DNA from: JANQOZ01 sp045106555
GTDB taxonomy: Bacteria > Pseudomonadota > Gammaproteobacteria > Xanthomonadales > SZUA-38
Assembly (NCBI GenBank): GCA_045106555.1
Contig: JBGCET010000054.1
Location: 44,109 to 108,108, forward strand
Reading direction: 5' to 3'
Length of the DNA: 64,000 nucleotides
Each line of letters begins with the position of its first letter. Position 1 is the stretch's first letter. The notes beneath the pieces were generated by a model that was not told the origin of the DNA, did no database searches, and saw nothing but the letters and a program-made list of their open reading frames with translations. Positions 8,288 to 16,582 of the stretch are shown here, one piece after another. The position numbers were made by a program, and so were the translations under genes.

Positions 8288-9403
8288 CTCGACCCTGTGA
8301 AATCCTCCATTCCATTGGCCCAGCCTCAAATCGGTGATACCGAACGCGCACTGGTCGCCGAGGTGTTGAGCGGCGGCACATTAAGCCGCGGCCCCATGGT
8401 TGAACGCTTTGAGTCAATTTTTGCGCAGACCCTGAAATCCCGGCATGCCATTGCCCTGAGTTCGGGGAGCGCCGCCCTCCATCTCGCACTCAAGGCGCTA
8501 CAGCTCCCGACCAACGCGGAGATCATCACCAGTCCATTTACCGTTCCCGCCACCGCCAACATGATCCTGGCCGCCGGCTGCCGCCTGCAGTTTTGCGATA
8601 TCAGCCCGGTCCACCTGGGCTTGTGCCCTGCGCAAGTCGCCTGCAGCATCACCGACCACACCGCCGCGGTGATTCCTGTTCATGTGTTCGGCCAAGCCGC
8701 AGAAATCGAATCACTGTCAGACGTTTGCCGAATAGAACGTATTGGGTTGATCGAAGATGCCTGTGAGGCACTGGGGTCCAGCGTCAAGGGCCGGGCGCTG
8801 GGCACCTTCGGCGATATGGGCTGCTTTGGTTTTTACCCCAATAAGCAAATTACCACCGGCGAAGGCGGCATGCTGATCACCGACAATGACGAGATGGCAG
8901 CCCGGGTCAGGCGCCTGCGTAACCATGGTCGAACCATGGATGGCAACTGGCACGATCAGCAGGAGATCGGGCTGAACTACCGGCTGCCTGAACTCTCTGC
9001 GGCACTTGGACTGGGCCAAATGGAGCGGTTTGAAGAGATTTCCACGCAACGTCAGACCCTGGCCACCCACTATCGATCCAGGCTGGAAAACATGGAAGGA
9101 ATAACCCTTGTGTCCGACACCGACGAGGACATCTGCTGGTTCGCCTGGGTGGTTTTGGTGGATGCGGAACGTTCTCGTGACAACATCATTGCCGCGCTGG
9201 CCGAGCGGGGAATCCAGGCAGGCCGATATTTCGCGCCACTGCACCAGCAGCCCGCCTTGGCGCCGCTGGTTGCAGACCAGGGTCCATTCCCTGTTGCAGA
9301 ATCGGTGGCGAAAAGAGCCCTGGCGCTACCCTTTTTCAACGACATGACGCGCCAACAGGTCGAGACTGTCTGCACCGGATTGTCCGAGGCACTTTCGGCT
9401 TGA
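8267..9403 (+). CDS. DegT/DnrJ/EryC1-family sugar aminotransferase
   Basis: This PLP-dependent enzyme transfers an amino group to a keto-sugar nucleotide, as in the synthesis of amino or nonulosonic sugars for surface glycans. Motifs seen are SSGSAALHLAL (cofactor phosphate binding), PFTVPATANMI, DACEALGS with the PLP-interacting aspartate, and the Schiff-base lysine in FGFYPNKQITTGEGGM. Its 378 residues fit the family. The start is uncertain: ATG at 8267 lies inside a 13-bp duplication and GTG at 8297 would remove ten non-conserved residues. It begins 6 nt after the NeuC-like gene and is probably cotranscribed with it; the pair resembles the LegG-LegC pairing of legionaminate pathways, which is an inference. 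Confidence 0.88.
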   Translation: MRPDHETLDPVKSSIPLAQPQIGDTERALVAEVLSGGTLSRGPMVERFESIFAQTLKSRHAIALSSGSAALHLALKALQLPTNAEIITSPFTVPATANMILAAGCRLQFCDISPVHLGLCPAQVACSITDHTAAVIPVHVFGQAAEIESLSDVCRIERIGLIEDACEALGSSVKGRALGTFGDMGCFGFYPNKQITTGEGGMLITDNDEMAARVRRLRNHGRTMDGNWHDQQEIGLNYRLPELSAALGLGQMERFEEISTQRQTLATHYRSRLENMEGITLVSDTDEDICWFAWVVLVDAERSRDNIIAALAERGIQAGRYFAPLHQQPALAPLVADQGPFPVAESVAKRALALPFFNDMTRQQVETVCTGLSEALSA

Positions 9404-9539
9404 CCCGCACTATTCGGGCAGCAACCAACAAGCAGCCCGGTTTTCCGGCCCGTCCACTGATCTCTCTGATTGCCCCGGTCACCCGGATAAAAGCCTGACA
9501 AGCGTTGTTGCCAGGCCTCTCAGCCTCTACCATAGACCT

Positions 9540-10670
9540 ATGAGGTTTCAGATCCGCCTGATCATAGCGCTGGTTCTGAGCGCTGCCGGATTTCACGTTA
9601 GCGCTCAGGTTGCTGTGGGTAATGCCCAGTCGGCGCCCGCCCTGGCCATTGCGGTTGTGGCCGATAGCAAAGACGCCGGCGTCAGTGTTCAGGTGTCTGG
9701 CCAATGGAACAGCACCTGTCTCCCCACCGCCGACGCCGCGAGAATTGAAGATCAGCGATTAGTGCTTGTCGCCACTGCTGATAAGGACACAGGGTGTATT
9801 TCGCAGTCCACCGCACTGAACCTGCGCTTCTCTGTAGCTGAGCCTGATGAGCCCAACCCAGCTGCCGGCGTTTACCCCGTGTCGTTTTACGTTCGCGCAC
9901 CTGGCCAACGCAACGCGCGGCTAGCAGGATTCGACCTGATCGAAATTGGCAGCCCTGCCTTATTTACACCGGAGGCCGGGTTGTGGTGGTCTGAATCGGG
10001 TGGTGAGTACGAAACCTCAGGACCCGGCGTTGGCTTTGCCCTGGAAGTGCAAGATGGCGAAGCGGTTTTGATGACCAATACCTACGGTGAGTCTGGCGCC
10101 TCACGCTGGCTATTGACTACCGGAAGTCTGAACAGCCGAGTCATTCGTGGCGACCTGACGGAACTAGGCGGCGGCCAAACTCTGTTCGGCGAATTCCGCC
10201 ACCCAGACCAGGCCCGCAATGAAGGTCGCGTTCTGCTGGAGTTTCACAGCAGTTCCCGGGCGACGCTGTGGCTGGTTGATCAATATTCAGGGCTTTCTGA
10301 CGAGATAACTGACGAAGCGGCTGGCCAATTCGCCAGCGATCTGATAGTTCAACCCGTTTCCTTGGTTCGGTTCTCCATCCGTCAGCAAAACCTGCTGGCC
10401 GGCACCTGGATGTTATTGCCGGAGGATGGCGGCCAGGCCACTCGGCTTGAACTTACGGAAGTCGAATCCAGTCGTTCCAGCATGACCCTGCTGGACAGCT
10501 CTGGCACCACGGTGTCCTGCAACCGCTTGGAAAGACGCTCTCTGTCGCCCCCACAAACCTGCCGCCTGCGAGGCATCACCGACATCCGCTTCACTGACAT
10601 CGGCCTAAACCGATGGCGCGGAGAAGATTCCAACGGGCTTCGCTACCTGGCAGTCCGCCTGGACCCATAA
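9540..10670 (+). CDS. Exported protein of unknown function
   Basis: I do not recognise this protein. It has a clear Sec signal peptide (MRFQIRLIIALVLSAAGFHVSAQ, cleavage after VSA). The mature part of about 350 residues is rich in Ser, Thr, Gly and small beta-prone segments, with cysteine pairs near residues 60 and 80 (NSTC, TGCISQ) and near the C-terminus (VSCNR, TCRLRG) that could form disulfides. No lipobox or membrane helix is seen. It likely acts in the periplasm or outside the cell. It follows the aminotransferase by 136 bp and is convergent with tusE. Confidence 0.75.
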   Translation: MRFQIRLIIALVLSAAGFHVSAQVAVGNAQSAPALAIAVVADSKDAGVSVQVSGQWNSTCLPTADAARIEDQRLVLVATADKDTGCISQSTALNLRFSVAEPDEPNPAAGVYPVSFYVRAPGQRNARLAGFDLIEIGSPALFTPEAGLWWSESGGEYETSGPGVGFALEVQDGEAVLMTNTYGESGASRWLLTTGSLNSRVIRGDLTELGGGQTLFGEFRHPDQARNEGRVLLEFHSSSRATLWLVDQYSGLSDEITDEAAGQFASDLIVQPVSLVRFSIRQQNLLAGTWMLLPEDGGQATRLELTEVESSRSSMTLLDSSGTTVSCNRLERRSLSPPQTCRLRGITDIRFTDIGLNRWRGEDSNGLRYLAVRLDP

Positions 10671-10778
10671 CCTTCTTTCGCTAAACCTGACCAAGAACGC
10701 CGACGGGCTAGGATTGGAGGCTGATGCCGTGCCGGCTTTTGAAAGCCAAAAATACTGTAATCAACACCATGAGAATTC

Positions 10779-11129
10779 TCATACGCAGCTGACGGGCTTC
10801 GGCAACCCCGCATAGCGACACGCCTGTTTGGCCGGCCCATCGGGAAACAGACGATACAGATACCGGCTCTCCCCTTTGTCTTCGCCCAATTTGATCGCTA
10901 TTGCCTTGACCAAAACTCGCATTGGTGGCGCCATTTGATAACTGTCGTAATAGTCCTGCAGAAAGTCCAGAATTTCCCAATGTTGCTCACTGAGCACAAG
11001 ACCATCACGCTGGGCCATCTGCTCTGCCACCCAGGGCTGCCACTGGGAGCGATGAAGCAGGTATCCGCGATCATCAAGATCCAGCTTGGCCCATTTGGAC
11101 TCAGCATCCGCGAGATCTCCCGTAGTCAT
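10779..11129 (-). CDS. tusE: Sulfurtransferase TusE (DsrC-like)
   Basis: TusE takes persulfide sulfur from TusBCD and passes it to MnmA for 2-thiolation of the wobble uridine of tRNAs for Lys, Glu and Gln. The 116-residue protein ends in CRYAGLPKPVSCV; the penultimate C115 is the conserved active-site cysteine of TusE/DsrC, and C104 matches the second DsrC cysteine. W-rich DRGYLLHRSQWQPWVAEQMA is typical of the N-terminal half. The ATG shares one base with the tusB stop (TGATG), so translation is coupled. It is the last gene of a tusD-C-B-E operon. Confidence 0.95.
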   Translation of the reverse strand: MTTGDLADAESKWAKLDLDDRGYLLHRSQWQPWVAEQMAQRDGLVLSEQHWEILDFLQDYYDSYQMAPPMRVLVKAIAIKLGEDKGESRYLYRLFPDGPAKQACRYAGLPKPVSCV

Positions 11130-11464
11130 CAGGCCCAGCTCTGCGAAAGCGGATACTGACAGGCCAGCGCTACCAGGTCTTCATGGTCAACACAGCCAAT
11201 TCCGTCGCTGACGTTTTCTGGTTCCCACCCCTGGGATATCAGGTCTGGCCTCAGCACGAGCCATCGGCCGCGGCGACCGGCAAGCCAGCGGTCGGCATCC
11301 ACTGCGGCCAGCGCGGCCTCAGCCATTAGCACTACACAATCCCTGTCCCCGGCCGCCTCGATACAGGTTTGTCGCAGCGGGTCAAGCGCGGGGTCTTTCC
11401 ATAGCCAATGCAATATCGCCCTGTCCACAGGCGCGTCAGAACCCGATTTGATTAACTCAGACAC
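11129..11464 (-). CDS. tusB: Sulfur relay protein TusB (DsrH-like)
   Basis: TusB is the small third subunit of the hexameric TusBCD sulfur carrier in tRNA 2-thiouridine synthesis. The 111-residue protein is identified mainly by size, fold pattern and position between tusC and tusE. The sequence DCVVLMAEAALAAVDADRWL resembles the DsrH/TusB core, and the C-terminal CVDHEDLVALACQY is family-like. It overlaps tusC by 13 bp and tusE by 1 bp. TusB sequences diverge strongly, so the name rests partly on synteny. Confidence 0.88.
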   Translation of the reverse strand: MSELIKSGSDAPVDRAILHWLWKDPALDPLRQTCIEAAGDRDCVVLMAEAALAAVDADRWLAGRRGRWLVLRPDLISQGWEPENVSDGIGCVDHEDLVALACQYPLSQSWA

Positions 11465-11811
11465 GATTGCCTGCCCATAATGTCTCTAAGCTGCGCGCCA
11501 GACAGGGCCTTGACCGGGATGCGGGTCGAATCCGTGTTCAGTCCATAGCGCTCCAAGGCCGCCGCTTCAGCGAAAACCTCAGTGACGCCGAATAGTTCCA
11601 GAGTACCCAGGGCGGCAGGGAAATCCCGCACCTCATCCGCGCCTCCACGGTTCGCCAACAACAACACGCCTGGGCCGGCAAACAGCAACGCCAGTGGCCA
11701 ATCCGCAGCCGCCAAGGCCAGCGCCAGATCCAGTCGCTCCCTGGCCGCAGCTCCCGCGTGAGGCGCATCAAAAAAACCCATGAGGGTGTGAGTAATGGGC
11801 AAGGAATTCAT
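11452..11811 (-). CDS. tusC: Sulfur relay protein TusC (DsrF-like)
   Basis: TusC is a DsrE/F-fold subunit of the TusBCD complex. The 119-residue protein carries the family-like PHAGAAARERLDLALALAA and a C-terminal half with LELFGVTEVFAEAAALERYGL. Its start overlaps the tusD stop by 4 bp (ATGA) and its end overlaps tusB by 13 bp, showing a tightly packed operon. Family members lack a strictly conserved catalytic cysteine, in keeping with this sequence, where the only cysteine is near the C-terminus. Confidence 0.9.
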   Translation of the reverse strand: MNSLPITHTLMGFFDAPHAGAAARERLDLALALAAADWPLALLFAGPGVLLLANRGGADEVRDFPAALGTLELFGVTEVFAEAAALERYGLNTDSTRIPVKALSGAQLRDIMGRQSCLS

Positions 11812-12185
11812 GGAAACCGCAGCACCCGGTCAGCCCGGCCAACCGCCGCAATCCACTGACCCAATCCAGTAATTTCAAACCCCTGTGCCAGGGTCTTGTC
11901 CACCACGCCTCGGCGCTGGGCTGAACCGACACAGATCTGCAGCGCAATGCCATAGGTCGATGCAAGCGATTGCCACTGTTGCTGTGGATCGTAGTCATCG
12001 CTGCTAACAAGGGTCGATTTAAGCCCCATAGCCGCCGCGGACTGATAGAAATACACCGAGTCCAGTCCATGACCAGATTGCAACACGGACTGAGTGAATC
12101 TCAGCGCGCTGCGGGCCCGCAATACCTGATCGGGCTGATGGCAGACCATAATGGCGAATTGAAGCTGAACTTGTGAGTGTGTCAC
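11808..12185 (-). CDS. tusD: Sulfurtransferase TusD (DsrE-like)
   Basis: TusD accepts sulfur from TusA and is the catalytic subunit of TusBCD. The 125-residue protein has the DsrE fold and the conserved cysteine C85 in LQICVGSAQRRGV, matching the active cysteine of E. coli TusD. FAIMVCHQPD and SVYFYQSAAAM are family landmarks. The ATG at 12185 is the only suitable start before the LQFAIMV strand. It is the first gene of the tus operon and is divergent from phoB. Its first codons overlap a candidate PhoB box at 12179-12196, so PhoB binding could affect this operon. Confidence 0.93.
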   Translation of the reverse strand: MTHSQVQLQFAIMVCHQPDQVLRARSALRFTQSVLQSGHGLDSVYFYQSAAAMGLKSTLVSSDDYDPQQQWQSLASTYGIALQICVGSAQRRGVVDKTLAQGFEITGLGQWIAAVGRADRVLRFP

Positions 12186-12196
12186 GACGTTGTAAC
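12179..12196 (+). promoter_or_regulatory. Candidate Pho box upstream of phoBR
   Basis: Two 7-bp half-sites, GTGTCAC (12179-12185) and TTGTAAC (12190-12196), are separated by 4 bp, the spacing of PhoB boxes (consensus CTGTCAT-N4-CTGTCAY). Ten bp downstream is TTAAAT (12207-12212), a -10-like hexamer. This suggests autoregulation of phoBR. Because that -10 overlaps the ATG at 12211, transcripts from it could not use that ATG. Confidence 0.5.
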
Positions 12197-12279
12197 AATG
12201 CGTCGATTAAATGACGCGTAAGTTGGCTGCACGCAGCGTTGCGCGCAGTCTGTCAGCATCAAGACAGCGGGGCAAGACA

Positions 12280-12969
12280 TTGCAACGACGCATACTCATT
12301 GTTGAAGATGAAGCCGCCATCCGCGAGATGATTGCGTTTTCGTTGTCGCGACACGGCATGCTGGGCGTGGAAACGGCCGATGTGCGGGGTGCTCAAGAAG
12401 CCATCATGCATGCGGTTCCCGACCTTATTCTGCTGGACTGGATGCTGCCCGGCATGAGCGGATTGGATTTTGCCCGGCGCCTGCGCAAAGACAAACTCAC
12501 CCGAGATATCCCTTTTATCATGCTGACCGCCAGGGGCGATGAAGATGATCGCATTCGGGGCCTGGACAGTGGCGCTGATGACTATCTGGTCAAACCGTTT
12601 TCCACCCGTGAACTCATCGCCCGGATTCAAGCGGTATTGCGGCGCTCATCCCCCCAGGGACTGGACGAGGTCGTCAACAAAGGTGGGCTGAAAATCGATC
12701 TGGCCGCACATCGCGTTTATGTCGACGACCAAGCGATTAATATGGGACCGACCGAATACCGCCTTCTGGCATTCCTGATGACCCATTCGGAACGGGTATA
12801 CTCCCGCAGCCAACTCCTCGATCAGGTTTGGGGCGGTGACGTCTATGTGGATGAGCGCACCGTTGACGTCCACATCCGGCGAATCCGCAAGGCGTTGGAA
12901 CCCTTTGAGCGACAGAAATTCATTCAAACTGTGCGCGGCGCAGGTTACCGATTCTCGACAACCTTATGA
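12280..12969 (+). CDS. phoB: Phosphate regulon response regulator PhoB
   Basis: PhoB is the OmpR-type transcription factor of the phosphate-starvation response. It has a receiver domain (phosphoacceptor Asp in LILLDWMLPG at residue 53, Lys in YLVKPF at 105) and a C-terminal winged helix with DERTVDVHIRRIRKAL and TVRGAGYRF. Starting at TTG 12280 gives 229 residues, the same as E. coli PhoB, beginning MQRRILIVEDEAAIREM. An in-frame ATG at 12211 would add 23 residues with no family counterpart and overlaps the predicted -10 element. It overlaps phoR by 4 bp. Confidence 0.95.
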   Translation: MQRRILIVEDEAAIREMIAFSLSRHGMLGVETADVRGAQEAIMHAVPDLILLDWMLPGMSGLDFARRLRKDKLTRDIPFIMLTARGDEDDRIRGLDSGADDYLVKPFSTRELIARIQAVLRRSSPQGLDEVVNKGGLKIDLAAHRVYVDDQAINMGPTEYRLLAFLMTHSERVYSRSQLLDQVWGGDVYVDERTVDVHIRRIRKALEPFERQKFIQTVRGAGYRFSTTL

Positions 12970-14294
12970 CATCTCGAAAGCCCAAACACTTGCTGTGGAT
13001 GTATCTTGCCCAGCTGTCAGCCAGCGTTCTGGTGGCTATCGCCGTTGGCGTCTTCGTTGGTTATACCGGCTGGCTGGTGGGGTTTGCCGCGGGCGCTCAC
13101 CTGAGCTGGCATATTGTTCGTCTGAAGCAGCTAAATGATTGGTTACACGATCCCCGCGAGCGCCCTCGTGCTGCCGCCGGCAAAGGCCTTTGGGAAGACA
13201 CCTTCAGGGTCGTTCAGAAACGCCGCACGGAATCGCGGGAGAGAAAAAAACGCCTTGCTTCATTGCTCCGCGAACTGCGGAACGCCTCATCGGCTTTGCC
13301 TGACGGCATTGTTGTGTTGGATGCCGAGGATGTCATAGTGTGGGCAAACCATGGCGCCGATCAATTGCTGGGTGTGAAAAGTGCCCATGACCGCGGCCGC
13401 CCCCTGGCCAACCTGGTTCGAGACCTGCGCATCGTCAGCTGGTTAAAAGAGGCTGGCCCGGAGCGCTCACTCACCTTGGACTCACATCGTCAGCTTGGCC
13501 AAACCCTTCGCCTGCGGGTGTTTCCCTACGCCAAAGACCAACGCCTTCTGATCGCCCGAGACGTGACCGAAATGGCCCAGGTGGACGCCATGCGCAAAGA
13601 TTTTGTCGCTAACGTATCCCATGAGCTGCGCACCCCTCTAACCGTGATCAGCGGGTACATTGAGACCATGTCGGAAGAGGTAGACGCCGATTGGCTTCCC
13701 ATTGTTGAACGTGTAGAAACACAAACGGCCCGTATGCGATCCATTGTGGAAGATCTGCTGACGCTTTCGCGGCTGGAAGCCGGCGACAACGCGGACCTCA
13801 GTGGTTTGGTCAACATCCAATCGCTGATCAACAGCGTTCTGATGGAAGGTCAGGATCTGAGCGAAGACGAACACGAGTTTGTCATCAACATCGACGCCGA
13901 CCTGCACCTGAAAGGCAGCGCCAGCGATTTGCACGGCGCGTTTCTCAATCTAGTCACCAACGCTATCCGTTACACCCAGCCAGGAGGGCGCATCGAAGTC
14001 AGTTGGCAGCGCAACGACGAACAGCAGGCGGTATTTTCAGTGCGCGATAACGGACCGGGCATCGCTATGCAGCATCAGGCGCGACTGACTGAACGGTTTT
14101 ATCGAGTGTCCACCGACCGCTCTCGGGAATCCGGTGGCACCGGGTTAGGCCTGGCGATTGTCAAACACGTATTGGCCAGTCACGATGGCGACCTGAAAAT
14201 AGACTCTATTCCCGGCGAGGGTAGCTGCTTTTCCTGCATATTCGATCCAGGTCGCATCGTGGACCAATGGCCAGCTACCCGCGAGGTCAGCTGA
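12966..14294 (+). CDS. phoR: Phosphate regulon sensor kinase PhoR
   Basis: PhoR is an inner-membrane histidine kinase that phosphorylates PhoB when phosphate is scarce and dephosphorylates it when the Pst-PhoU complex signals sufficiency. The order is an N-terminal membrane hairpin (about residues 8-45), a linker, a PAS domain (about 95-205), HisKA with H219 in FVANVSHELRTPL, and HATPase with FLNLVTNAIRY (N box), DNGPGI and GGTGLGLAI. The 442-residue length and the lack of a large periplasmic domain fit PhoR. Its ATG overlaps the phoB stop (ATGA), so the pair is one operon. Confidence 0.95.
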   Translation: MTSRKPKHLLWMYLAQLSASVLVAIAVGVFVGYTGWLVGFAAGAHLSWHIVRLKQLNDWLHDPRERPRAAAGKGLWEDTFRVVQKRRTESRERKKRLASLLRELRNASSALPDGIVVLDAEDVIVWANHGADQLLGVKSAHDRGRPLANLVRDLRIVSWLKEAGPERSLTLDSHRQLGQTLRLRVFPYAKDQRLLIARDVTEMAQVDAMRKDFVANVSHELRTPLTVISGYIETMSEEVDADWLPIVERVETQTARMRSIVEDLLTLSRLEAGDNADLSGLVNIQSLINSVLMEGQDLSEDEHEFVINIDADLHLKGSASDLHGAFLNLVTNAIRYTQPGGRIEVSWQRNDEQQAVFSVRDNGPGIAMQHQARLTERFYRVSTDRSRESGGTGLGLAIVKHVLASHDGDLKIDSIPGEGSCFSCIFDPGRIVDQWPATREVS

Positions 14295-14372
14295 AAACCC
14301 GATCAATATTGCCCTTCGTCCGATCAAATTTGATACTGTGCCGCAGAGCGTCCGGGCAGTTAAAATTACGCA

Positions 14373-14849
14373 ATGACGAGCCAGATCATCCCCTACCAGC
14401 CCGCTCATCAGGCGAGTTTTGAACAGCTCAATCGGCGTTGGCTGGAAGCCTATTTTCGGGTGGAGCCCATCGACGCTCAAGTCTTGGGCGATCCGCAGAC
14501 CCACATCATTGACCCGGGTGGCCATATTCTTATGGCTTCGTTAGACGGTCTGGTGGTGGGAACCTGCGCCCTAAAAAGCCATCCCGGTAACGAACTGGAA
14601 CTGACTAAAATGGCTGTGGATCCGCAAGCGCAAGGTCAGGGCATCGGCAAGCAGCTGATTCAGGCAGCCATAGACTACTTCACGTCGACAAACTCCCAAT
14701 GGCTTTGGCTTGAGACCAACCACGTTCTGACCACCGCCATAACACTCTACGAAAAATTTGGATTTGTGCGCGTCGGCACCGGCCCGAGGCCGGGGTCACG
14801 CTATCAGCGCTCGGATTACTACATGCAGTGGCAACGGAACCGCGTCTGA
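14373..14849 (+). CDS. GNAT-family N-acetyltransferase
   Basis: The 158-residue protein is a GNAT acetyltransferase. Motif A, with the pyrophosphate loop QAQGQGIGKQL, sits around residues 89-99 after a beta strand ELTKMAVD, and LYEKFGFVRVG is the usual motif B segment. It would move an acetyl group from acetyl-CoA to an amine; the substrate is unknown. It lies 78 bp after phoR on the same strand and may read through from the phoBR operon, although a possible separate promoter region holds the palindrome ATCAAATTTGAT. Confidence 0.88.
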   Translation: MTSQIIPYQPAHQASFEQLNRRWLEAYFRVEPIDAQVLGDPQTHIIDPGGHILMASLDGLVVGTCALKSHPGNELELTKMAVDPQAQGQGIGKQLIQAAIDYFTSTNSQWLWLETNHVLTTAITLYEKFGFVRVGTGPRPGSRYQRSDYYMQWQRNRV

Positions 14850-14904
14850 TAAACTGGGTCTGAACACTTGGCGAAGCTATTGTTGGCGAAGCCAGGAAAT
14901 CGTC

Positions 14905-16470
14905 ATGAAACCCAGATACGCAACCGAAAATCACATTCACAATCGTGAACCCAAGCCAGCCCCGCTGACGCCCAGGCTGGCGGTCATTGCCCTGTGCATG
15001 CTGCTGGGCGCACTCAGCGCCCACGCTCAAGACGCCGTTCGACTTCCCGATATTGGAACCTCCGCAAGAGCCATAGTCTCGGAACAGGACGAACAGCGTT
15101 ACGGCCGGGCACTGGTAAGAGAACTACACCGAATTGCCCAGGTGATTGATGATCCTTTGGTCGCAGGCTACATGGGCCACCTGGGCTATCGGCTGGCCGC
15201 CTTCAGCGACGAGCCTGAACGAGATTTTACCTTTTTGGTACTGGACGCTGATCCAGTCAACGCCTTCGCCGCACCTGGAGGGGTGATTGCCATCCACAGC
15301 GGGCTCATGCTGCTGGCGGAAAACGAGGCAGAACTGGCTGGTGTGGTCGCTCACGAGATTGCCCATGTCACCCAACGCCATCTGGCACGAGCGGTGGAAA
15401 ATCAGCAAAAGGTGACCATCCCCATGATGCTGCTGATGCTGGGCGCTGCCGTGGCGGCAGGTGGCAGCGGCGACGCCGTGCAGGCGGCCGTGGTGGGCGG
15501 CCAAGGGTTAATGCAGCAAATGCTGATCAACTTCACCCGAGCCAACGAATATGAAGCGGACCGTATTGGCATCCGAACCTTGGCCAAAGCGGGGTTTTCC
15601 CCCCAGGGAATGGCTGAATTTTTTGGCAAGATGGCCATTGTCTCGCGTAATTATGGTGGTCAAGGTGTACCTGAGTTTCTACGCACACACCCGGTGGAGA
15701 CCACGCGAATTGCCGAGGCCAAGGGGCGCGCCGAGTCGGTTACCGTCATCAACAATCCTGACTATGACCCCGATTACTTCATGCTGATTCGTGAAAGAGT
15801 CCGAGTCATGACCGCAGATACCGCCCAGGAACTGGCGGCCCACTACGCAGACCGAGAGGCGCGGAGAGAAACCACGCCTGCCGATCGGTATGGCCAGGCG
15901 CTGGCTCATATTGAAGCCCACGAGCTCATCAAGGCGGTGGAAGTACTGGAAGATTTGCAGCGCGACCTACCCGACTCCCTGCCCGTTAGTCTGGCTATTG
16001 CCGAGGCTGAAGAAAAAGCGGGCCTGACCCCACAGGCAGACACTCGATTTGCTGACTTAAATGACCGCTACCCCTACAACCTGCCCGTGGTGTCAGCCTA
16101 TGCAGAGGCGCTACTGACCCGAGGCACCAAGGCAGATGTCAAACAGGCAGAAACCATGCTCAGACCGCTGCTGACCCGCTTCCCGGAAAACGCCGGCCTG
16201 TTTGCCCTGTATGCCCGAGCGGCGGAAAGTGCCGGTCAATGGGTGCGCGCCGAAGAAGCCTACGCACAACAGGTGTTCTTATTAGGCCAAGTGTATGACG
16301 CGGTCTCGCAGCTGGAAAAACTGATAAAAAAACCAGAGCTGGACTATTACCAACGTTCCCGTATTGAGGCCCGACTCAACGACTACCGTCCCATCCTGGC
16401 GGAAATTCAGCGTGAGGATGGCTTTGATCCCAGTGAGCAGCGGCGAGAGCGGCGCAGGGACGTCCATTAG
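14905..16470 (+). CDS. bepA: Periplasmic M48 metalloprotease with TPR region (BepA/YfgC-like)
   Basis: BepA is a periplasmic zinc metallopeptidase and chaperone that helps assemble or degrades outer-membrane proteins such as LptD. The ATG at 14905 has AGGA at 14894-14897; it starts a 521-residue protein with a signal ending SAHAQ. The catalytic motif is HEIAH (H150, E151, H154), with the third ligand expected in NEYEADRIG. From about residue 310 onward the sequence is helical with TPR-like repeats. Ala/Gly-rich helices between about 170 and 210 fit the active-site lid. It lies between phoR-GNAT and ppk, with no known phosphate role. Confidence 0.9.
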   Translation: MKPRYATENHIHNREPKPAPLTPRLAVIALCMLLGALSAHAQDAVRLPDIGTSARAIVSEQDEQRYGRALVRELHRIAQVIDDPLVAGYMGHLGYRLAAFSDEPERDFTFLVLDADPVNAFAAPGGVIAIHSGLMLLAENEAELAGVVAHEIAHVTQRHLARAVENQQKVTIPMMLLMLGAAVAAGGSGDAVQAAVVGGQGLMQQMLINFTRANEYEADRIGIRTLAKAGFSPQGMAEFFGKMAIVSRNYGGQGVPEFLRTHPVETTRIAEAKGRAESVTVINNPDYDPDYFMLIRERVRVMTADTAQELAAHYADREARRETTPADRYGQALAHIEAHELIKAVEVLEDLQRDLPDSLPVSLAIAEAEEKAGLTPQADTRFADLNDRYPYNLPVVSAYAEALLTRGTKADVKQAETMLRPLLTRFPENAGLFALYARAAESAGQWVRAEEAYAQQVFLLGQVYDAVSQLEKLIKKPELDYYQRSRIEARLNDYRPILAEIQREDGFDPSEQRRERRRDVH

Positions 16471-16515
16471 ACTCTTGGTAGTCTCCACCGTGTCAGTCCT
16501 GCCATCGCCATGGAC

Positions 16516-16533
16516 CTGCTATCTTCCTGTAAC
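16516..16533 (+). promoter_or_regulatory. Possible Pho box upstream of ppk
   Basis: CTGCTAT (16516-16522) and CTGTAAC (16527-16533) are spaced by 4 bp, each matching 5 of 7 consensus positions. The site is 49 nt before the ppk ATG in the right orientation. The -10 expected 10 bp downstream (GACCAT) is poor. The TGTAAC half-site recurs in the three other candidate boxes of this window. Confidence 0.3.
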
Positions 16534-16582
16534 CTGAACCTGAGACCATCATTGGTTGTATCGCTGAAGGCCTGCAAAACTC

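Noticed and set aside
10769..10782. Perfect 14-bp palindrome ATGAGAATTCTCAT at the end of tusE
   Set aside because: It overlaps the stop codon between convergent genes; no T run or promoter is near, so neither a terminator nor an operator can be supported.
12211..12279. ATG at 12211 as the phoB start
   Set aside because: It would add 23 residues absent from PhoB proteins and overlaps the predicted -10 element.
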